Origin: Kitagawia praeruptora
Taxonomy: Eukaryota > Streptophyta > Magnoliopsida > Apiales > Apiaceae
DNA: 64,000 bases
Direction: 5' to 3'
Assembly (NCBI GenBank): GCA_037693485.1
Contig: CM075346.1
Coordinates: forward strand, 126,530,001-126,594,000
The position numbers and the translations under genes were made by a program. The notes below the pieces were generated by a model. That model made no database searches and was not told where the DNA came from. It worked only from the letters and a program-made list of their open reading frames with translations. Positions 47,615 to 60,330 of this stretch are shown in pieces (position 1 is the first letter of the stretch; each line of letters starts with the position of its first letter).

Positions 47615-48246
47615 TAGGGATGGAAAAAATAACAGATCCGATGAATACTCGACCCGATCCGATTTATTTGAGTCTATCCAAACCCGATTTTTTGGATTTG
47701 GATTTGGATCTTATTTTTGGATCCGAAAAAATTTGGATCTGGATTTGGATCATAGGTATCCAGATCCGAGACCCGACCCGAAACCCGATCCGAACCCGAA
47801 ACCCGATTAAAAACCCGATATATATATATATATATAATGAATTATTAAATATATTAATATCTTACTTAATTTTATAACCATGATACATAATTTACATACA
47901 TTTCACTAATTATTGTATCATTTCATTATTAATATTTACATGCACTTAATTTTAATTATTAATTATTATATCATTTTATTATTAATACTTACAATTAATA
48001 GTCCAATAATCAATTTTTCTTTTAATTATATTTTTATTAGTAATTCGGGTTCGGGTCTCGGATCTCGGGTAAAATCCAAACATTCGGGTTTCAGATAAAA
48101 TCCAATCCGATCCGAAATCCGTTGGATCCGGGTCCGGGTCTTAATTTTTGGGTATTTTTCGGGTCCGGGTCGGGTCCAGTCAAAAAAATCGGGTCTGGAT
48201 CTGGATATTGAAAAACCCGACCCGACCCGACCCGTTGCCATCCCTA
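47615..48246. mobile_element. hAT-type MITE upstream of PLC
   Basis: Ends TAGGGATGG and CCATCCCTA are perfect inverted repeats, flanked by an exact 8-bp duplication AGTGTAAG (47607-47614, 48247-48254). The arms are rich in CCCGACCCG and GATCCG tracts, a common plant hAT MITE pattern; the core is AT-rich with a TA microsatellite. Confidence 0.85.
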
Positions 48247-48545
48247 AGTGTAAGAGTGTCCTAGTATGTTTCTTATAAATATTGATATGTTTTTGTATTT
48301 GAATTCTAAATAATTTTTATATTCATTTTTTTTAATTATTATAATAAATTTGGAAAGAGAAGGAAAAAAGTGTAATGAAGAGAGAGAAAAGAAGATAAAA
48401 AAAAAAGAGAAATAATTTTATATTGATAAAAATAATGTAAGGATTGACTGGTGATTCAAAAAATAAAGTATACGATGGATGTCGTAGTAATTTAAGGAAT
48501 TACTATGACACTATTGGAGTGTCATTTTACATCATATTTCTTTTA

Positions 48546-48817
48546 GGGTTTTATATCAAATTGGCCACTCCCTTCATCAAAAATTATCGTTTAACCCACC
48601 GTTCTCATCATGGTCTCATTTAAACCACTAAATTAAGAAAATGTATCATTTGTCCCATGTATATCACATAGACCACCATAAATTGTATTAATTTTTTTGA
48701 ATGCAGGGGGCAAATGATATATTTTCTTAGTTTAGTGATTTAAATGAGACCCCGATGAGAACGGTGGGTTAAATGATAATTTTTGGCGAAGGGAGTGGCC
48801 AGTTTAATATAAAACCC
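48546..48817. mobile_element. Mutator-like MITE
   Basis: GGGTTTTATATCAAATTGGC and GCCAGTTTAATATAAAACCC are inverted ends. ATTTCTTTTA (48536-48545) and ATTTCTTATA (48818-48827) are a 10-bp duplication with one mismatch. Complementarity continues through GTTTAACCCACCGTTCTCAT and its partner. Confidence 0.75.
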
Positions 48818-48827
48818 ATTTCTTATA

Positions 48828-49628
48828 TTTAAACTTCGGACATCATGTAAGCAAGCTGTTGGACTTGCTCTCAGTTCCCAAGTCAAGATTTAAGAGAGCA
48901 CGAAAAAAAAGTCAAGTTTTAAGAAATTTTGTACAAAACATCACTCCTACAAAACAAGGTTACTAAATCATTAGTAATCATTATTTTATTATATTTTTAG
49001 GAATCAACTAAGGGGTTATTGAATTTGCTTTAAAGACAGATAGCATGAAAAATAATTAAAACATTCAGTAATTAGAAAAATTTAATTGTTAAATTTTTGT
49101 GAAGTAAACAATAAAAATATATGAGTAATAGCATATTTATTTTTTAAAAAGATTTGCAATTTATAAAGAATATTTATCAAAAATACTACTTGTTCTAAGT
49201 TTTTTTGTGATTTTACCATTTTCTCAAAATATTTACAAAATATTTTTTTCAAAAAAAATAATTTGTAAAAATACAATTTTCAACTAGATGCAAACAAATG
49301 CAACGTTGCATCAAGTTGCATATTGAACTGCGCCAGGTTGCATATGTGGTTGCAAAATGTTGCATTTGAATGATTTGGTTGCATCTAAATGATATTTATT
49401 TAAATTATTTTTAATAAAATGTATTTTTATATAAAAGAAATTGAATTTGAATATTTATGAAAAAAGTCCAATTGTAATGCGCATTTTCGTAATTTTCTGA
49501 AAATGTAACGTATCACTTTAAATTATGATAAGAGACATCCTTTAAATATGTACTAGGCCGTCGGCACGTAATGATATAAGGTAATGACATGTTTTTATAC
49601 AGTACTCCGTATTAGATAAAATTGGAAG
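48828..49628. other. Intergenic DNA with repeated GTTGCAT words
   Basis: AT-rich. Between 49290 and 49400 the word GTTGCAT or its complement occurs about eight times. Resembles old repeat DNA; no gene seen. Confidence 0.4.
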
Positions 49629-50025
49629 TACTCCCTCCGTTCCTTATTTCTTTTCCTACTTTTCTTTTAAGGATATTCAAATTATTTTTTTTGTTTCTAT
49701 TTTTGGTCATAAATATTAATATGTATTCAAAACCCACTACTCCATCCACTATTCTTTAAAAATAATATTCAATACCCACTACTTCAACCACTAATCATTA
49801 CAAATAATATTCAATACACACTACTCCACCCACTACTTATAAAAAATAATATTCAACACCCACTACTCCACCCACTACTCTTTAAAAATAATATTCAATA
49901 CCCACTACTTTTTAAAAATAATATTCAACACCCACTACACCATAAACAAATAATATTCATTCCCCACTATCTTAAAACCCGTGAAATTCAGCAAACAAGA
50001 AAAGAATTTAGGTTCGGAGGGAGTA
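49629..50025. mobile_element. Stowaway-like MITE containing a minisatellite
   Basis: TACTCCCTCCGTTCCTTATT at the left and TTCGGAGGGAGTA at the right with TA. Inside, 49715-49960, a roughly 40-bp unit (AATAATATTCAACACCC then ACTACTCCACCCACTAC) is repeated about six times with variation, which explains the unusual length. Confidence 0.75.
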
Positions 50026-50662
50026 TTTTCTAATTGGTATATTTTATTTTTCTTAATATTGTTTTTAGAGCACAATTTTAACAACAAACGAAACATTTTT
50101 AATCGAGCATGGTCGACAAGTCGCTAATTCCATACTTCCGTATAACAACTCTAGTTGGTGCTTTCTAGTCTCTGTCAAAATTACTAATGGAAGAAAACAC
50201 ACAATCATACGTGTTTGTCTTTATGTTACAAACGTTGTGCGGGTTGGGAAAATGGATGACAATGACTCAATGAGATAGGATAGGACCGATTTCTTTATAT
50301 CTCTAATTTTTTTCATACGCATATTTATGTTTTGGATATTAAAATATCACATATTGGTATATGTTTTTTTATATGGAAATTAATTTATTAATAAAAAATT
50401 ATACGATATCTAAAAAGATGATCGAGTCGAACAAATATTAAACAAAAATAATCGTTGATTAATTCATTATAAGATGATCTAATCAAACAAATTTGTTGAA
50501 TTTGACATATGTGCAAGTAACTTGAACTTCCATTTTTCGGTTTCATATGAGGTTGCTACGCAACCTCATATGCAACCTTATATGCTATATAGGGGAGCAG
50601 ACGAATTTTTGATTGCAAGTTCCAGTTTTTCAGTTGTCATTTTCAACCTCTGTTTTGAAATC
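50026..50662. other. Intergenic, nothing recognised
   Basis: AT-rich. A short palindrome (CATATGAGGTTG ... CAACCTCATATG) lies near 50546-50573. No gene. Confidence 0.45.
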
Positions 50663-51061
50663 TAGTAAAGTTATATGAAGTACTGTTTTAACTGGAGTAC
50701 TTGGAGTACATATACGTTCTGCATTCAAAATATTTTAAAATTTATTATTTTGCAAAACTTGTTATATGAATATCATAATTTCATTGATAATCTTGAAAAT
50801 TATGTATGTTTTGTAATATGTTCATCTTGAAAATTCTTTATATTTTGTCATCGGAACATATATGTATTGCAATATAAATGTGTTTCGCGGAACAATTCGT
50901 TTTACAATATTTTGTTAGCAAAACATACAAAATTTTCAATATTTTCGATGAAATAGTGATATTCACGTAATAAGTTTTGCAAAATTATAAAGTTTGCAAA
51001 ATTTTGAATGCAGAACGTATATGTACTCCAATTAAAACAATACTCCATAGAACTTTCCTTT
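50663..51061. mobile_element. Foldback MITE
   Basis: The left arm (AGTAAAGTTATATGAAGTAC) and right arm (ACTCCATAGAACTTTCCTTTA) are inverted. Both arms then share ACATATACGTTCTGCATTCA and its complement, and CAAAACTTGTTATATGAATA with its partner. About 200 bp per arm; target duplication unclear. Confidence 0.7.
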
Positions 51062-51076
51062 ATATATATATATATA

Positions 51077-51530
51077 TATATAGTAGGGATCTAGAGAGAA
51101 CCTCTTTAAAAGGAGAACTTAGAAAACTAAATTAAAATATAGCACATATGGTATGCAAACTGATCGTTGTGAGATGAAGAAAAATATGATGAAATTAGAT
51201 TTTAAAAAAATATCACCGATTGACGGGAAAAATCAAATAAAAAAAGAAGGTGATTAGGTGAGATTGTGTGTGTGAGGGTGTATTTGATTAGTGTGTGGGT
51301 GCCCCTGGCGGGGCCATTGATTATAATACATCCAAGGGTTAGGATTAGTACCTTAGTTTTCTTCAAAAAATGAGTTCTCTTTTGAGCCACACTCATATAT
51401 AGTAGGGATCTAGAGAGAACCTCTTTAAAAGGAGAACTTAGAAAACTAAATTAAAATATAGCACATGTATGCAAACTGATCGTTGTGAGATGAAGAAAAA
51501 TATGATGAAATTAGATTTTAAAAAAATATA
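51077..51530. repeat. Direct repeat of about 135 bp
   Basis: The block starting GTAGGGATCTAGAGAGAACC occurs at about 51077-51213 and again at 51394-51530, identical except for 4 bp missing in the second. The 180 bp between them contains AGTTCTCTTTTGAGCCACAC, partly complementary to the block start. Confidence 0.8.
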
Positions 51531-51920
51531 GGCCTTTACTCCATACAGAACACTCTTATATAACAAACAACAAAGAACACCTTAGATCTATTAGATCCTT
51601 TGGCCCCGTCAGGGGCACCCAATACAAAAAATTGTTATTTTTTTACCCTCTATCAAGTCAGCAATAAAAAATAAAAAATATATAAAATTAAAATTTTACT
51701 GTTCATGATGACGTCATCAGACGTCCATGATGACGTCATCGTCATGAACAGTAATTTTTTTTTTTTTAATTTTTTTTTTTTGAGATGATGGATGGATAGA
51801 GGATAAAAAAATAATAACTTTTTGTATTGGGTGGCCCTACCAGGGGCAATGGATCTATTAGATATGAGGTGTTCTTTATTGTTTGTTATATAAGGTGTTT
51901 GCTATGGAGACCAACCCTAT
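51528..51920. mobile_element. Foldback MITE with two TGACGTCA sites at its centre
   Basis: Arms of about 170 bp are complementary. The left has CTTATATAACAAACAACAAA and GTCAGGGGCACCCAATACAA; the right has the partners. At the loop, TTACTGTTCATGATGACG folds onto CGTCATGAACAGTAA. TGACGTCA occurs at 51709-51716 and 51731-51738. The element begins where the second copy of the neighbouring direct repeat ends. Confidence 0.75.
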
Positions 51921-52699
51921 ATATATATATAGTAAAGTGCACTTTGTGTGGCATTCCCAAAATCCGGGGTACAGATTTGGGGCCACTAACCACAATCCAC
52001 ACAACACATACCTGAATATAAACATAATATAATAATAAAATACCCCTGATCCAAGACCGCTTACAGGTTATGGTATGAAACAAACTACCAAATTTAATTA
52101 TTACAATCCAATCTCAGAATAACATTATTATACAAATTGATAACCACTAAGTTCGTCTACCGAACTAGTAAACCAACCTCTGACAAGCTCAAATCACTAC
52201 CCGGCGAAACCAACAACTCGAACGTCACCTTTCGCTGTTGGAGCAGGAAAACTCATCAACCACAAGGTCCACTAATCTCCTCTATTAACTGAAGAAAAAT
52301 AAACAACAAGCAAGAGTGAGCCAACAATGCTCAGCAAGTGTAAACAGTGATAGCAATATCAAGAACAATATAGGTTCTGATCATCAAGAATAATCATCAT
52401 ATGGTACGAAAGAAATCAGCCGAAGAAATTAAATATTGTAACTCCAAAATGAGTCAACAGGATTCCGCTAGAATAAAATGCATCAATAAGGAGAACTGAT
52501 AAAAGTTCTGATAATCAAAGATAATCATCATAGGCGTCAAAGGAATCAGGCTTTAAAGCAACTCAACCTCAATGTGTAGATTAGAATTGGATTTTTATAT
52601 ATTTTAAAAAATAATGGAGTTAGGCGGCTGATCAGACCCGCACTAACCCCGGACAATGCACACAGCAAAGTCCCTCAAAATGGATCCACGGCACACATT

Positions 52700-53095
52700 G
52701 GCCTCAACTTTTGACCATTAAACTGGTCTCCCCAAAGGGACTCCTCTGACCATAAATATGGTCTCCTCGAAGGGACATCTGTTGACCATTAATATGGTCT
52801 CCCCGAAGGGACTCCTCTGAAAACATTCCAATTCTAAATCCAACGCACTAGGTGTCGGAACAATCGATAACCTCTGTCAATCAAACAATCTGGAAAACTC
52901 ACGTTCCAGAACAACAACTCAAGATCCAAGAATCAATGAAGAATTCAAGACCAACATGTGTCGACAAGTTCGACACGATAATTGGGTAATAATTAAAGAA
53001 TAATAACCTCAAAGGGTATCGACGGGTTCGATACAATAAATAGGTGACAATTGAATAAACAACAATAACAAAAAGTATCGATAAGTTCGATACGA
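52700..53095. repeat. Tandem units and three regular hairpins in the solo LTR
   Basis: GACCATTAATATGGTCTCCC-type units of about 38 bp occur three times (about 52703-52820). Further on, three hairpin motifs lie 58-59 bp apart: 52958-52976, 53016-53034 and 53075-53093, of the form GTATCGA-N5-TCGATAC. Confidence 0.75.
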
Positions 53096-54842
53096 ATAAT
53101 TGGGGTCATAAAATCATTAAATGAATCGACAAGAGAATTTACTAGCAACATGATTAACAACAACTGAGGATATACGACAAAACAAGGATATAGTCAAGTG
53201 CTAATCATTTAATAAATTTCTCCAACATCTAGAAAAGTTTGGACTAAATTGGGTAAGTTAAGTGGTTCAAAATGAACATTTGTAAGATAAGTCCATGATA
53301 ATTAATTGTAAATCAATTTGAAGAAAACATCCCTTAAAGAGGGTCCATCAGGTAAAATATGCTAAGATCAGAAATTATGCTAAAAGGTTTTTATAAGAAT
53401 TTAAAATCTTGGATTCCCTCTGATTAGAACGTTTCTTAAACATTTTTGAGGAAAATAAAAGAAATGGCACTCTGCTGAGGAATCCAATAACATACCATGT
53501 ATTTAAGTTTTATTGAAGAAAAAGTTATTTGTAAGATCATTTGAAAATTTGCACTTAAGCTATAGGTGGAAATATAAACATTTGCACGTCATTTGAAGAA
53601 GGACGTCAATTTGTAAGCATAATTTGACCAACGCATTTGATATATAAATAGAACAGAATTGCATCACTTGAACAATAAGTGATGAGCGATAACACTTGCC
53701 TCAATACATGAAGCTTCCACTTCCAATATCTCGATCTGTCACTCACTTTACAACAGCTTCAACTTCTTTACAATTTGGCCTCAACTCGATCATACATCTG
53801 TCTTTCCTTAAGACTCGTCAATCTCTCGTTGAGTACGCCCATCAGCTCTAGTAATCATTTCCTACTCGAATTTCCATCTACGCGTGCACTGCTCCTGACC
53901 GGGCCTCCTACTCATACCTATATCAAGGTGAAGTACTACTTCAGTACACTTACAATCTTAACCGCCTAACTTTGTTCTACCCAAACGTGTCCTATAACTC
54001 TTTACAACTTAAAACATATAGCACATAACATGTATTGATCATATAAGCACTTAACATGTATATCATACCGAATTACAAATAATTCTTATCAAATTAATAT
54101 AAGAATTACGAAATAATTCTAATGAAAATTGGACAACACCCATTTTGTAACGTAGACTAATCCGTCGAAATACAACTGACTCCAAAAACACTTAAGCAAT
54201 CATTCCCATCCACATAATTTACAGTCATCTCGAACTATATTACTGTACCTCATTTGTACACCTTTAACAAACCTTAAATTAACATGTAACGTAAATATGT
54301 CACAGTCCAATCAAAATGTACAATTTAACAATTATAATTATCGATTTACTTATAACATACTAGTATTACTTCCCAATTATTAGCTCGATGAAGATGGCTT
54401 CACAAATAAACACCCACTCACAAACACCAAACCAGTACACATACATTTGCAAATACAGGATGCACCACCTCTTTTATCCATCTTTCCAGCTTTCTTCTTA
54501 CTCTGCACCTACCACACCCGCCTGCAACATGTTTGTCGCCACCTCCCCTGCATCCTGTCTCCACCTTAACACAATCGAACATCTCACACACCTCCTCCCG
54601 GCAACCCAGCACACCCAAATCACCAGCTTCCCACAGACTTATACACGCCCTCATCATCTTCTTCACCCAACCAAAATCCTAATCCCCTCTCTCGTTTCCC
54701 TTACATCATCAAAAACACACACATACGCAGCATCTACATACACCCAGCATACATTCATACTCACAGACTACCACTTACAACACACCCAGCTGAGACACCA
54801 AAACCACACCACACGGTAATCCACGACAACAAACTCAGTAGT

Positions 54843-55132
54843 TAATACGAGTAAAGATGATGATTTGCAAAAATCAGAATCGGTGTGTGCACAAGTTGGA
54901 CTAAAGCCTCAGCTCAAGAATTCTATTTCCTTAGCTGTTAAGTCACAAGTCAATGTTGACTTGTACAAGAGTATATGGCATTAGTCAATTCTGTTAGTTA
55001 GTTACAAGTCAAACATGTTGACTACGTTTTGTATATAAATTCTATCAGACTCTGTATTGTTGCTTAACTTTCATTTCAATAAAATTAGTTCTTCTTCTTC
55101 GTTTTTACAAACATGTAAGTATAATTCTATCA
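54843..55132 (+). repeat. 5' LTR of the TA...CA copia element
   Basis: TAATACGAGTAAAG to AATTCTATCA. A TATA-like TGTATATAAATTC lies near 55028-55042. Confidence 0.92.
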
Positions 55133-55144
55133 TGGTATCAGAGC
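55133..55144 (+). other. Primer-binding site of the TA...CA copia element
   Basis: TGGTATCAGAGC abutting the 5' LTR; complementary to initiator tRNA-Met. Confidence 0.9.
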
Positions 55145-55472
55145 GGAGCGAGACTGTTTTTCTGCGCAACGATGAGTTTTACTTCTTCTTTCTCATCGGT
55201 CTGTAAGTTCAGTTTTCGTCTTTCGTCGTTGTTTTGATTTTCCAGTCCTTGTTCATCATTTTCTTCCGCTTCAATTGTACGGAAACCCTAGGTTTTATTG
55301 TTATCGATTTAGATCGATTCTGTGCCTTGTTTTTCTTGATATTAATCGATTTAGATCGATTTATTGTGTTTTTGTTCTGTTTCTTCGTCGATTAAGATCG
55401 ATTTTGTTCTGGATTGTTTCGTCATCGGAACTCTGTTTTGTGAATTGTTGAGATTCAGATTTGTGTTTCATC

Positions 55473-58400
55473 ATGAATAGACCTAGCTTTGCTAATGTTG
55501 TACAAGGTGTTACCAGCACTAATAATGTACAATCTAGACATCAAGAGTCTGTTGATACACAGCTTAATGAAGAAACTTTTACTGAAGATACTGGAATTGT
55601 GGCTAATCAGGTTTTCTTCAATGATAAGGCTGTTGATAACAATATGCATCCTTTGTTTTTGCATAATAATGATCATCCTGGTCTGATTCTGATTTCTAAG
55701 AAGCTTGTTGGTCCTGATAACTATGCGCCATGGAGCAGATCAATGCAAATTGCTTTGAATGCTAGGAATAAGTTTGTGCTAGTTAATGGTACATACAAGA
55801 AACCTGATAGTACATCTCCTCTTTGTGCTCAATGGGAGAGAGTGAATGATATGGTTATTACATGGATTTTAAACTCTGTGGAAGATGAGATAAGTGATGG
55901 ACTTAACTATGTCACTACTGCTAGTGAGGTTTGGACTGAACTATATGAGAGGTTTTCTAGTGTCAATGGACATAGGATTTATCATATTCTCAAAGATACA
56001 CATTCTCTGGAACAAGGAAATAAATCTGTAGAGACTTACTTTCATAGACTCAAGAGCTTGTGGGATGAATATGCTGTTTTAGAGCCTACTGTTCAGTGTG
56101 TGTGTGGAGCTCATAAGGTTTTGCTTGAGAGGGATCAAAAACGAAAGTTGCTTCAGTTTCTTATGGGTCTTCATGACAGTAATGCTAATGTCAGAGGTCA
56201 AATTTTACTTATGAATCCTTTACCTACTGTCTCTCAAGCTTATGCTTATGTTAAGCAAGATGAAAGAGCTAGACAAGGCTATCATTCGTTGAATAATCTT
56301 AGTCCTTTGGCTAATTTGGCTAGTGTTGACACTGAAATCACTAAGAAGACTTTTTCAAGCAGGCCTAATTCTGGTGCTGGAAATTATACTAAAGCTACTG
56401 TTAAATGTTCTCATTGTAATTTCAATGGTCACACCAAGGAGCAATGCTTTAAACTGATTGGATATCCTCCTAACTGGAAAAAGAAAGATAAGGTTGTTTC
56501 CAATCCTCAGTTCAGAAATCTTCCTAAGGCAAATGTGGTTTCTCAGACAAATGATTCTGCTGGTTTATCATCTTCTTCTTCTGATCAAATGGATCAAATG
56601 CAGAAACAGCTCAATCAACTTAATCTCTTGATTAATTCCTTAGTTGGTGGTAATCCACTTCTAAAGAGCCCTGAGGATCACATGGCAGGTATGGTTGTGG
56701 CATACTCAAATTCTTTGTTTTCTAGTCTAAGCAAGGGTACTTGGCTTATTGATACAGGGGCTACTGATCACATGAGTTGTTCTTTATCATTGTTATCTGA
56801 TGTTATGAATTTAGATGCACATGTTAATGTAGCTTTGCCTACTGGTTCCACAGTGTTGGTTACACAAGCAGGATCTGTTAAGTTTACTGAAACTTTCAGC
56901 ATTCATAATGTGCTTTTTGTCCCTTCTTTTCATTATAACCTACTTTCAGTTCCAAAATGGACTCATGATACTGGTGGTCATGTTTCTTTTTCTGCTAATT
57001 CCTGTACTTTTCAGGACCATAGCTTATTGCACACAGTGGCTATTGGTAAGCTACAGACTGGTCTTTATCATCTGGAAATGCAATCTGGCAATGCAGTTGT
57101 TTCCAGTTCTTCAGTTGGCTCTTTTTCTTCAACCAACGCTGTATTAAACAAACATCAGCTCAGTGCTTTATGGCACATGAGACTTGGTCATGTATCTACT
57201 CCTGTTCTTTTGCAAATTCCTTCTATTTCTGAGCATGTAAATGTTGATTGTAACAAAACATGTCCTGTATGTCCTATATCAAAACAAAATAAACTTCCAT
57301 TTCCTTTGAGTGATTCACGTGCTTCTGCTATTTTTGAGCTTATTCATGTCGATTTATGGGGCCCTTATTCTCATGATACTTGCAATGGTTGTAGATATTT
57401 TTTAACCATTGTAGATGACTATTCAAGAGCTATTTGGACTTTTCTTTTACCAACTTAGCAACATGTTGGTTATCAGATTTCTTGTTTCTTGATTTATGTT
57501 CAGAATCATTTTAAAACTACTGTTCAGAATTTTAGGTGTGATCATGGGACTGAATTTTTCAATAATTCAGTTGTCTCTTTACTTCTGTCTAAGGGAATTA
57601 CACAACAATCTTCTTGTGTTGGTACTCCTGCACAAAATGGCAGGGTTGAACGTAAGCATCGACAATTATTGTCCATTGCTCGTGCTTTGCGTTTTCAATC
57701 TGGTTTGCCTATAAAGTTTTGGGGGGAATGTATTTTAACTGCCACTTTTCTTATCAACAGAATTCCCACTCCCATTATAGACAACAAAACTCCTTTTGAA
57801 TGTCTTTTTAGACAGCTTCCAGATTATACTTACCTTAAGGTCTTTGGGTGTCTTTGTTATGCCTCAACCCATGATTCTAATAAATTTGCACCAAGGGCTA
57901 TTCGATCTGTTTTCTTGGGATATCCTCATGGCATTAAAGGGTATAAACTTCTCAATTTAGAAACTCATCAACAGTTTGTTTCTCGACATGTTGTGTTTCA
58001 TGAAACTGCATTTCCTTTTCTAAACAATACTCATCAAGTTAAATCTTCAGACCCTTATTCTTTGCAACATTGGTATACTTCAGGTTCTTCAGATTCTTCC
58101 TCTGTTTCTCCTAGTCCTAATCTCAGTATCACTAATGATTTTAATCAATCCACTGCTACTCCTGGTTCTAGGTCAGTACCTGATTCTAATTCAGTTTCTG
58201 ATTCTACTCTTGGATCTGATTCTTTTGAGTATTCTACTTGGCATCAAATGCCACCTGATATAGATACTCTAACTAATATAGTACCAGATGTTTCAATCCC
58301 TTTACCTAGACAATCTACTAGAGCTAGGACTAGACCTATATGGTGGAAAGACTATGATACTTCTAAACAGTCTGTTTCTTCCTGTTCTGCTGTCACTAAA

Positions 58401-60065
58401 TATCCTATCAGTTCCTTTGTTTCTTGTCATTCTTTTTCACCTGAATATAGTGCTTTTATGGCCAAGATTACACCTGTTAAAGAACCTACTTCCTTTGCTA
58501 AGGCTGCTTTAGATCCTAAGTGGGTTGAAGCCATGAACAAAGAGTTAGATGCTTTGGAAGCCAATAAAACATGGGTTTTAGTGCCTTTACCTGCAGGAAA
58601 GAAAACGATAGGTTGTCGTTGGGTTTATAAGATCAAATACTTGCCTGATGGCAGTATTGAACGATATAAGGCTCGTTTGGTTGTTAAAGGGTATACTCAA
58701 GAGGAGGGGGTTGATTTTCATGATACTTTTGCCCCTGTAGCTAAGGGTGTTTCTGTCAAAACAGTGTTTGCTCTTGCTGCTGCTAAAGGGTGGAAAGTTT
58801 TTCAGTTGGACATTAATAATGCTTTCTTACATGGAGACTTACATGAAGATGTTTACATGGATATTCCTCCTGGTTACATACTTCCTTCTTCTGATTTCAA
58901 TCTTGTTTGTAAACTGTTGAAATCTCTTTATGGCCTAAGGCAAGCATCAAGGGAATGGAATGCTAAGTTGACTGTTTTTTTGTTGGATTATGGTTTTACT
59001 CAGTCTCTTGCAGAGTATTCCATGTTTGTTCATAAACAAGGTTCTTTATTCACTGTTGCAGTGGTTTATGTCGATGACATATTACTCACTGGTGATAATA
59101 TTGCTGTTATTACTGATCTTAAAGCTGCTTTACATAAGGAGTTCAGTATTAAAGACCTTGGTGAAGCTAAGTACTATCTGGGTTTAGAGGTTTCCAGGAC
59201 TGAGAAAGGCATAGCTTTGAGTCAGAAAAAGTTTATTCTTGACATGCTTACATCTGTTAATCTTCTGGATGCCAAACCTCTTTCTATCCCTCTTGATCAG
59301 AATATTAAATTGTACAATGATGATCAGTCTGGTTCTTTGTTGACTAATCCTTCTATGTACAGAAGTCTGGTGGGAAAAATGCTTTATTTAACATTTACTA
59401 GGCCAGACATTAGTTTTTCAGTTCATCTACTTAGCCAGTTTATGCAAACTCCTAGAGAAAAACATCTTGCAGCTGTCTTGAGAGTACTTCGATATTTGAA
59501 ATGTACTGCTGGATTGGGATTATTTTTTCCTGCACAGAACAATCTTCTTCTTACTGGTTATTGTGACAGTGATTGGGGAGGTTGCACCTTTACTGGCAGG
59601 TCTGTTACTGGATACTGCATCTTTCTTGGTTCAGCCTTAATTTCCTGGCAAGCCAAGAAACAAACTGTGACTTCCATGAGTTCTGCTGAGGCAGAATATC
59701 GAGCTTTAGCCACGATTACTACTGAATTAATGTGGTTAAAGTACTTGCTTTCTGATTTACAGTTGTCATTATCTGGTCCAGTTTCTGTGTTTTGTGACAA
59801 TCAAGCTGCAATTGATATTGCTACTAATCCTGTTCAACATGCTCGAACTAAGCATATCGAGTTGGATTGTCATTTTGTTCGTGAGAAGGTTCAAACTGGT
59901 GTCATTGCACCTCAGAAAATTCATACCAAGATGCAGCTTGCTGATATTTTTACAAAGGCGCTCGGTGGTACCAGTCATTGGTTTATTTGCTCCAAGTTGG
60001 GCTTACACAATCCTTGTGTAATCACAACTTGTGGGGGGCGTAATACGAGTAAAGATGATGATTAG
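55473..60065 (+). pseudogene. gag-pol: Copia gag-pol polyprotein with one in-frame stop
   Basis: One frame of 1531 codons from ATG 55473 (a TTG lies slightly upstream). Gag has one zinc knuckle, CSHCNFNGHTKEQC. Protease is WLIDTGATDHM; the integrase zinc region is WHMRLGH ... CPVCPISK. RT has YVDD near residue 1199, RNase H has YCDSDWGGC, and the end has LADIFTKAL. Gag, protease, integrase and RT are all in one frame, unlike the Sirevirus. A TAG at 57456-57458 interrupts integrase just after the DDYSRAIWTF block; the same frame continues beyond it. There is no other lesion. The final stop TAG (60063-60065) lies 23 bases inside the 3' LTR. Confidence 0.9.
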
Positions 60066-60330
60066 CAAAAATCAGAATCGGTGTGTGCACAAGTTGGACT
60101 AAAGCCTCAGCTCAAGAATTCTATTTCCTTAGCTGTTAAGTCACAAGTCAATGTTGACTTGTACAAGAGTATATGGCATTAGTCAATTCTGTTAGTTAGT
60201 TACAAGTCAAACATGTTGACTACGTTTTGTATATAAATTCTATCAGACTCTGTATTGTTGCTTAACTTTCATTTCAATAAAATTAGTTCTTCTTCTTCGT
60301 TTTTACAAACATGTAAGTATAATTCTATCA
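60041..60330 (+). repeat. 3' LTR of the TA...CA copia element
   Basis: 290 bp, one difference from the 5' LTR (A at 60064 where the 5' LTR has T). It is preceded by the polypurine-like CTTGTGGGGGGCG. Confidence 0.92.

Larger units (their letters stand above)
54843..60330 (+). mobile_element. Young Ty1/copia element with TA...CA LTR ends
   Basis: 5488 bp with 290-bp LTRs that differ at a single base. A perfect GTAGT duplication (54838-54842, 60331-60335) flanks it. It carries one gag-pol frame with a single in-frame stop. The LTR ends are 5'-TA and CA-3' rather than TG and CA, an uncommon but known variant. It is inserted in the gypsy-type LTR. Confidence 0.92.

Noticed and set aside
47620..48241. 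Frames with DPIYLSLSKPD and RPGPEKYP-like sequence on both strands
   Set aside because: They are readings of the hAT MITE arms (GATCCG and CCCGACCCG tracts).
54388..54819. 143-codon frame rich in Thr, His and Pro
   Set aside because: CA-rich DNA of the solo LTR; no codon bias or domain. The same holds for 60255-60710.
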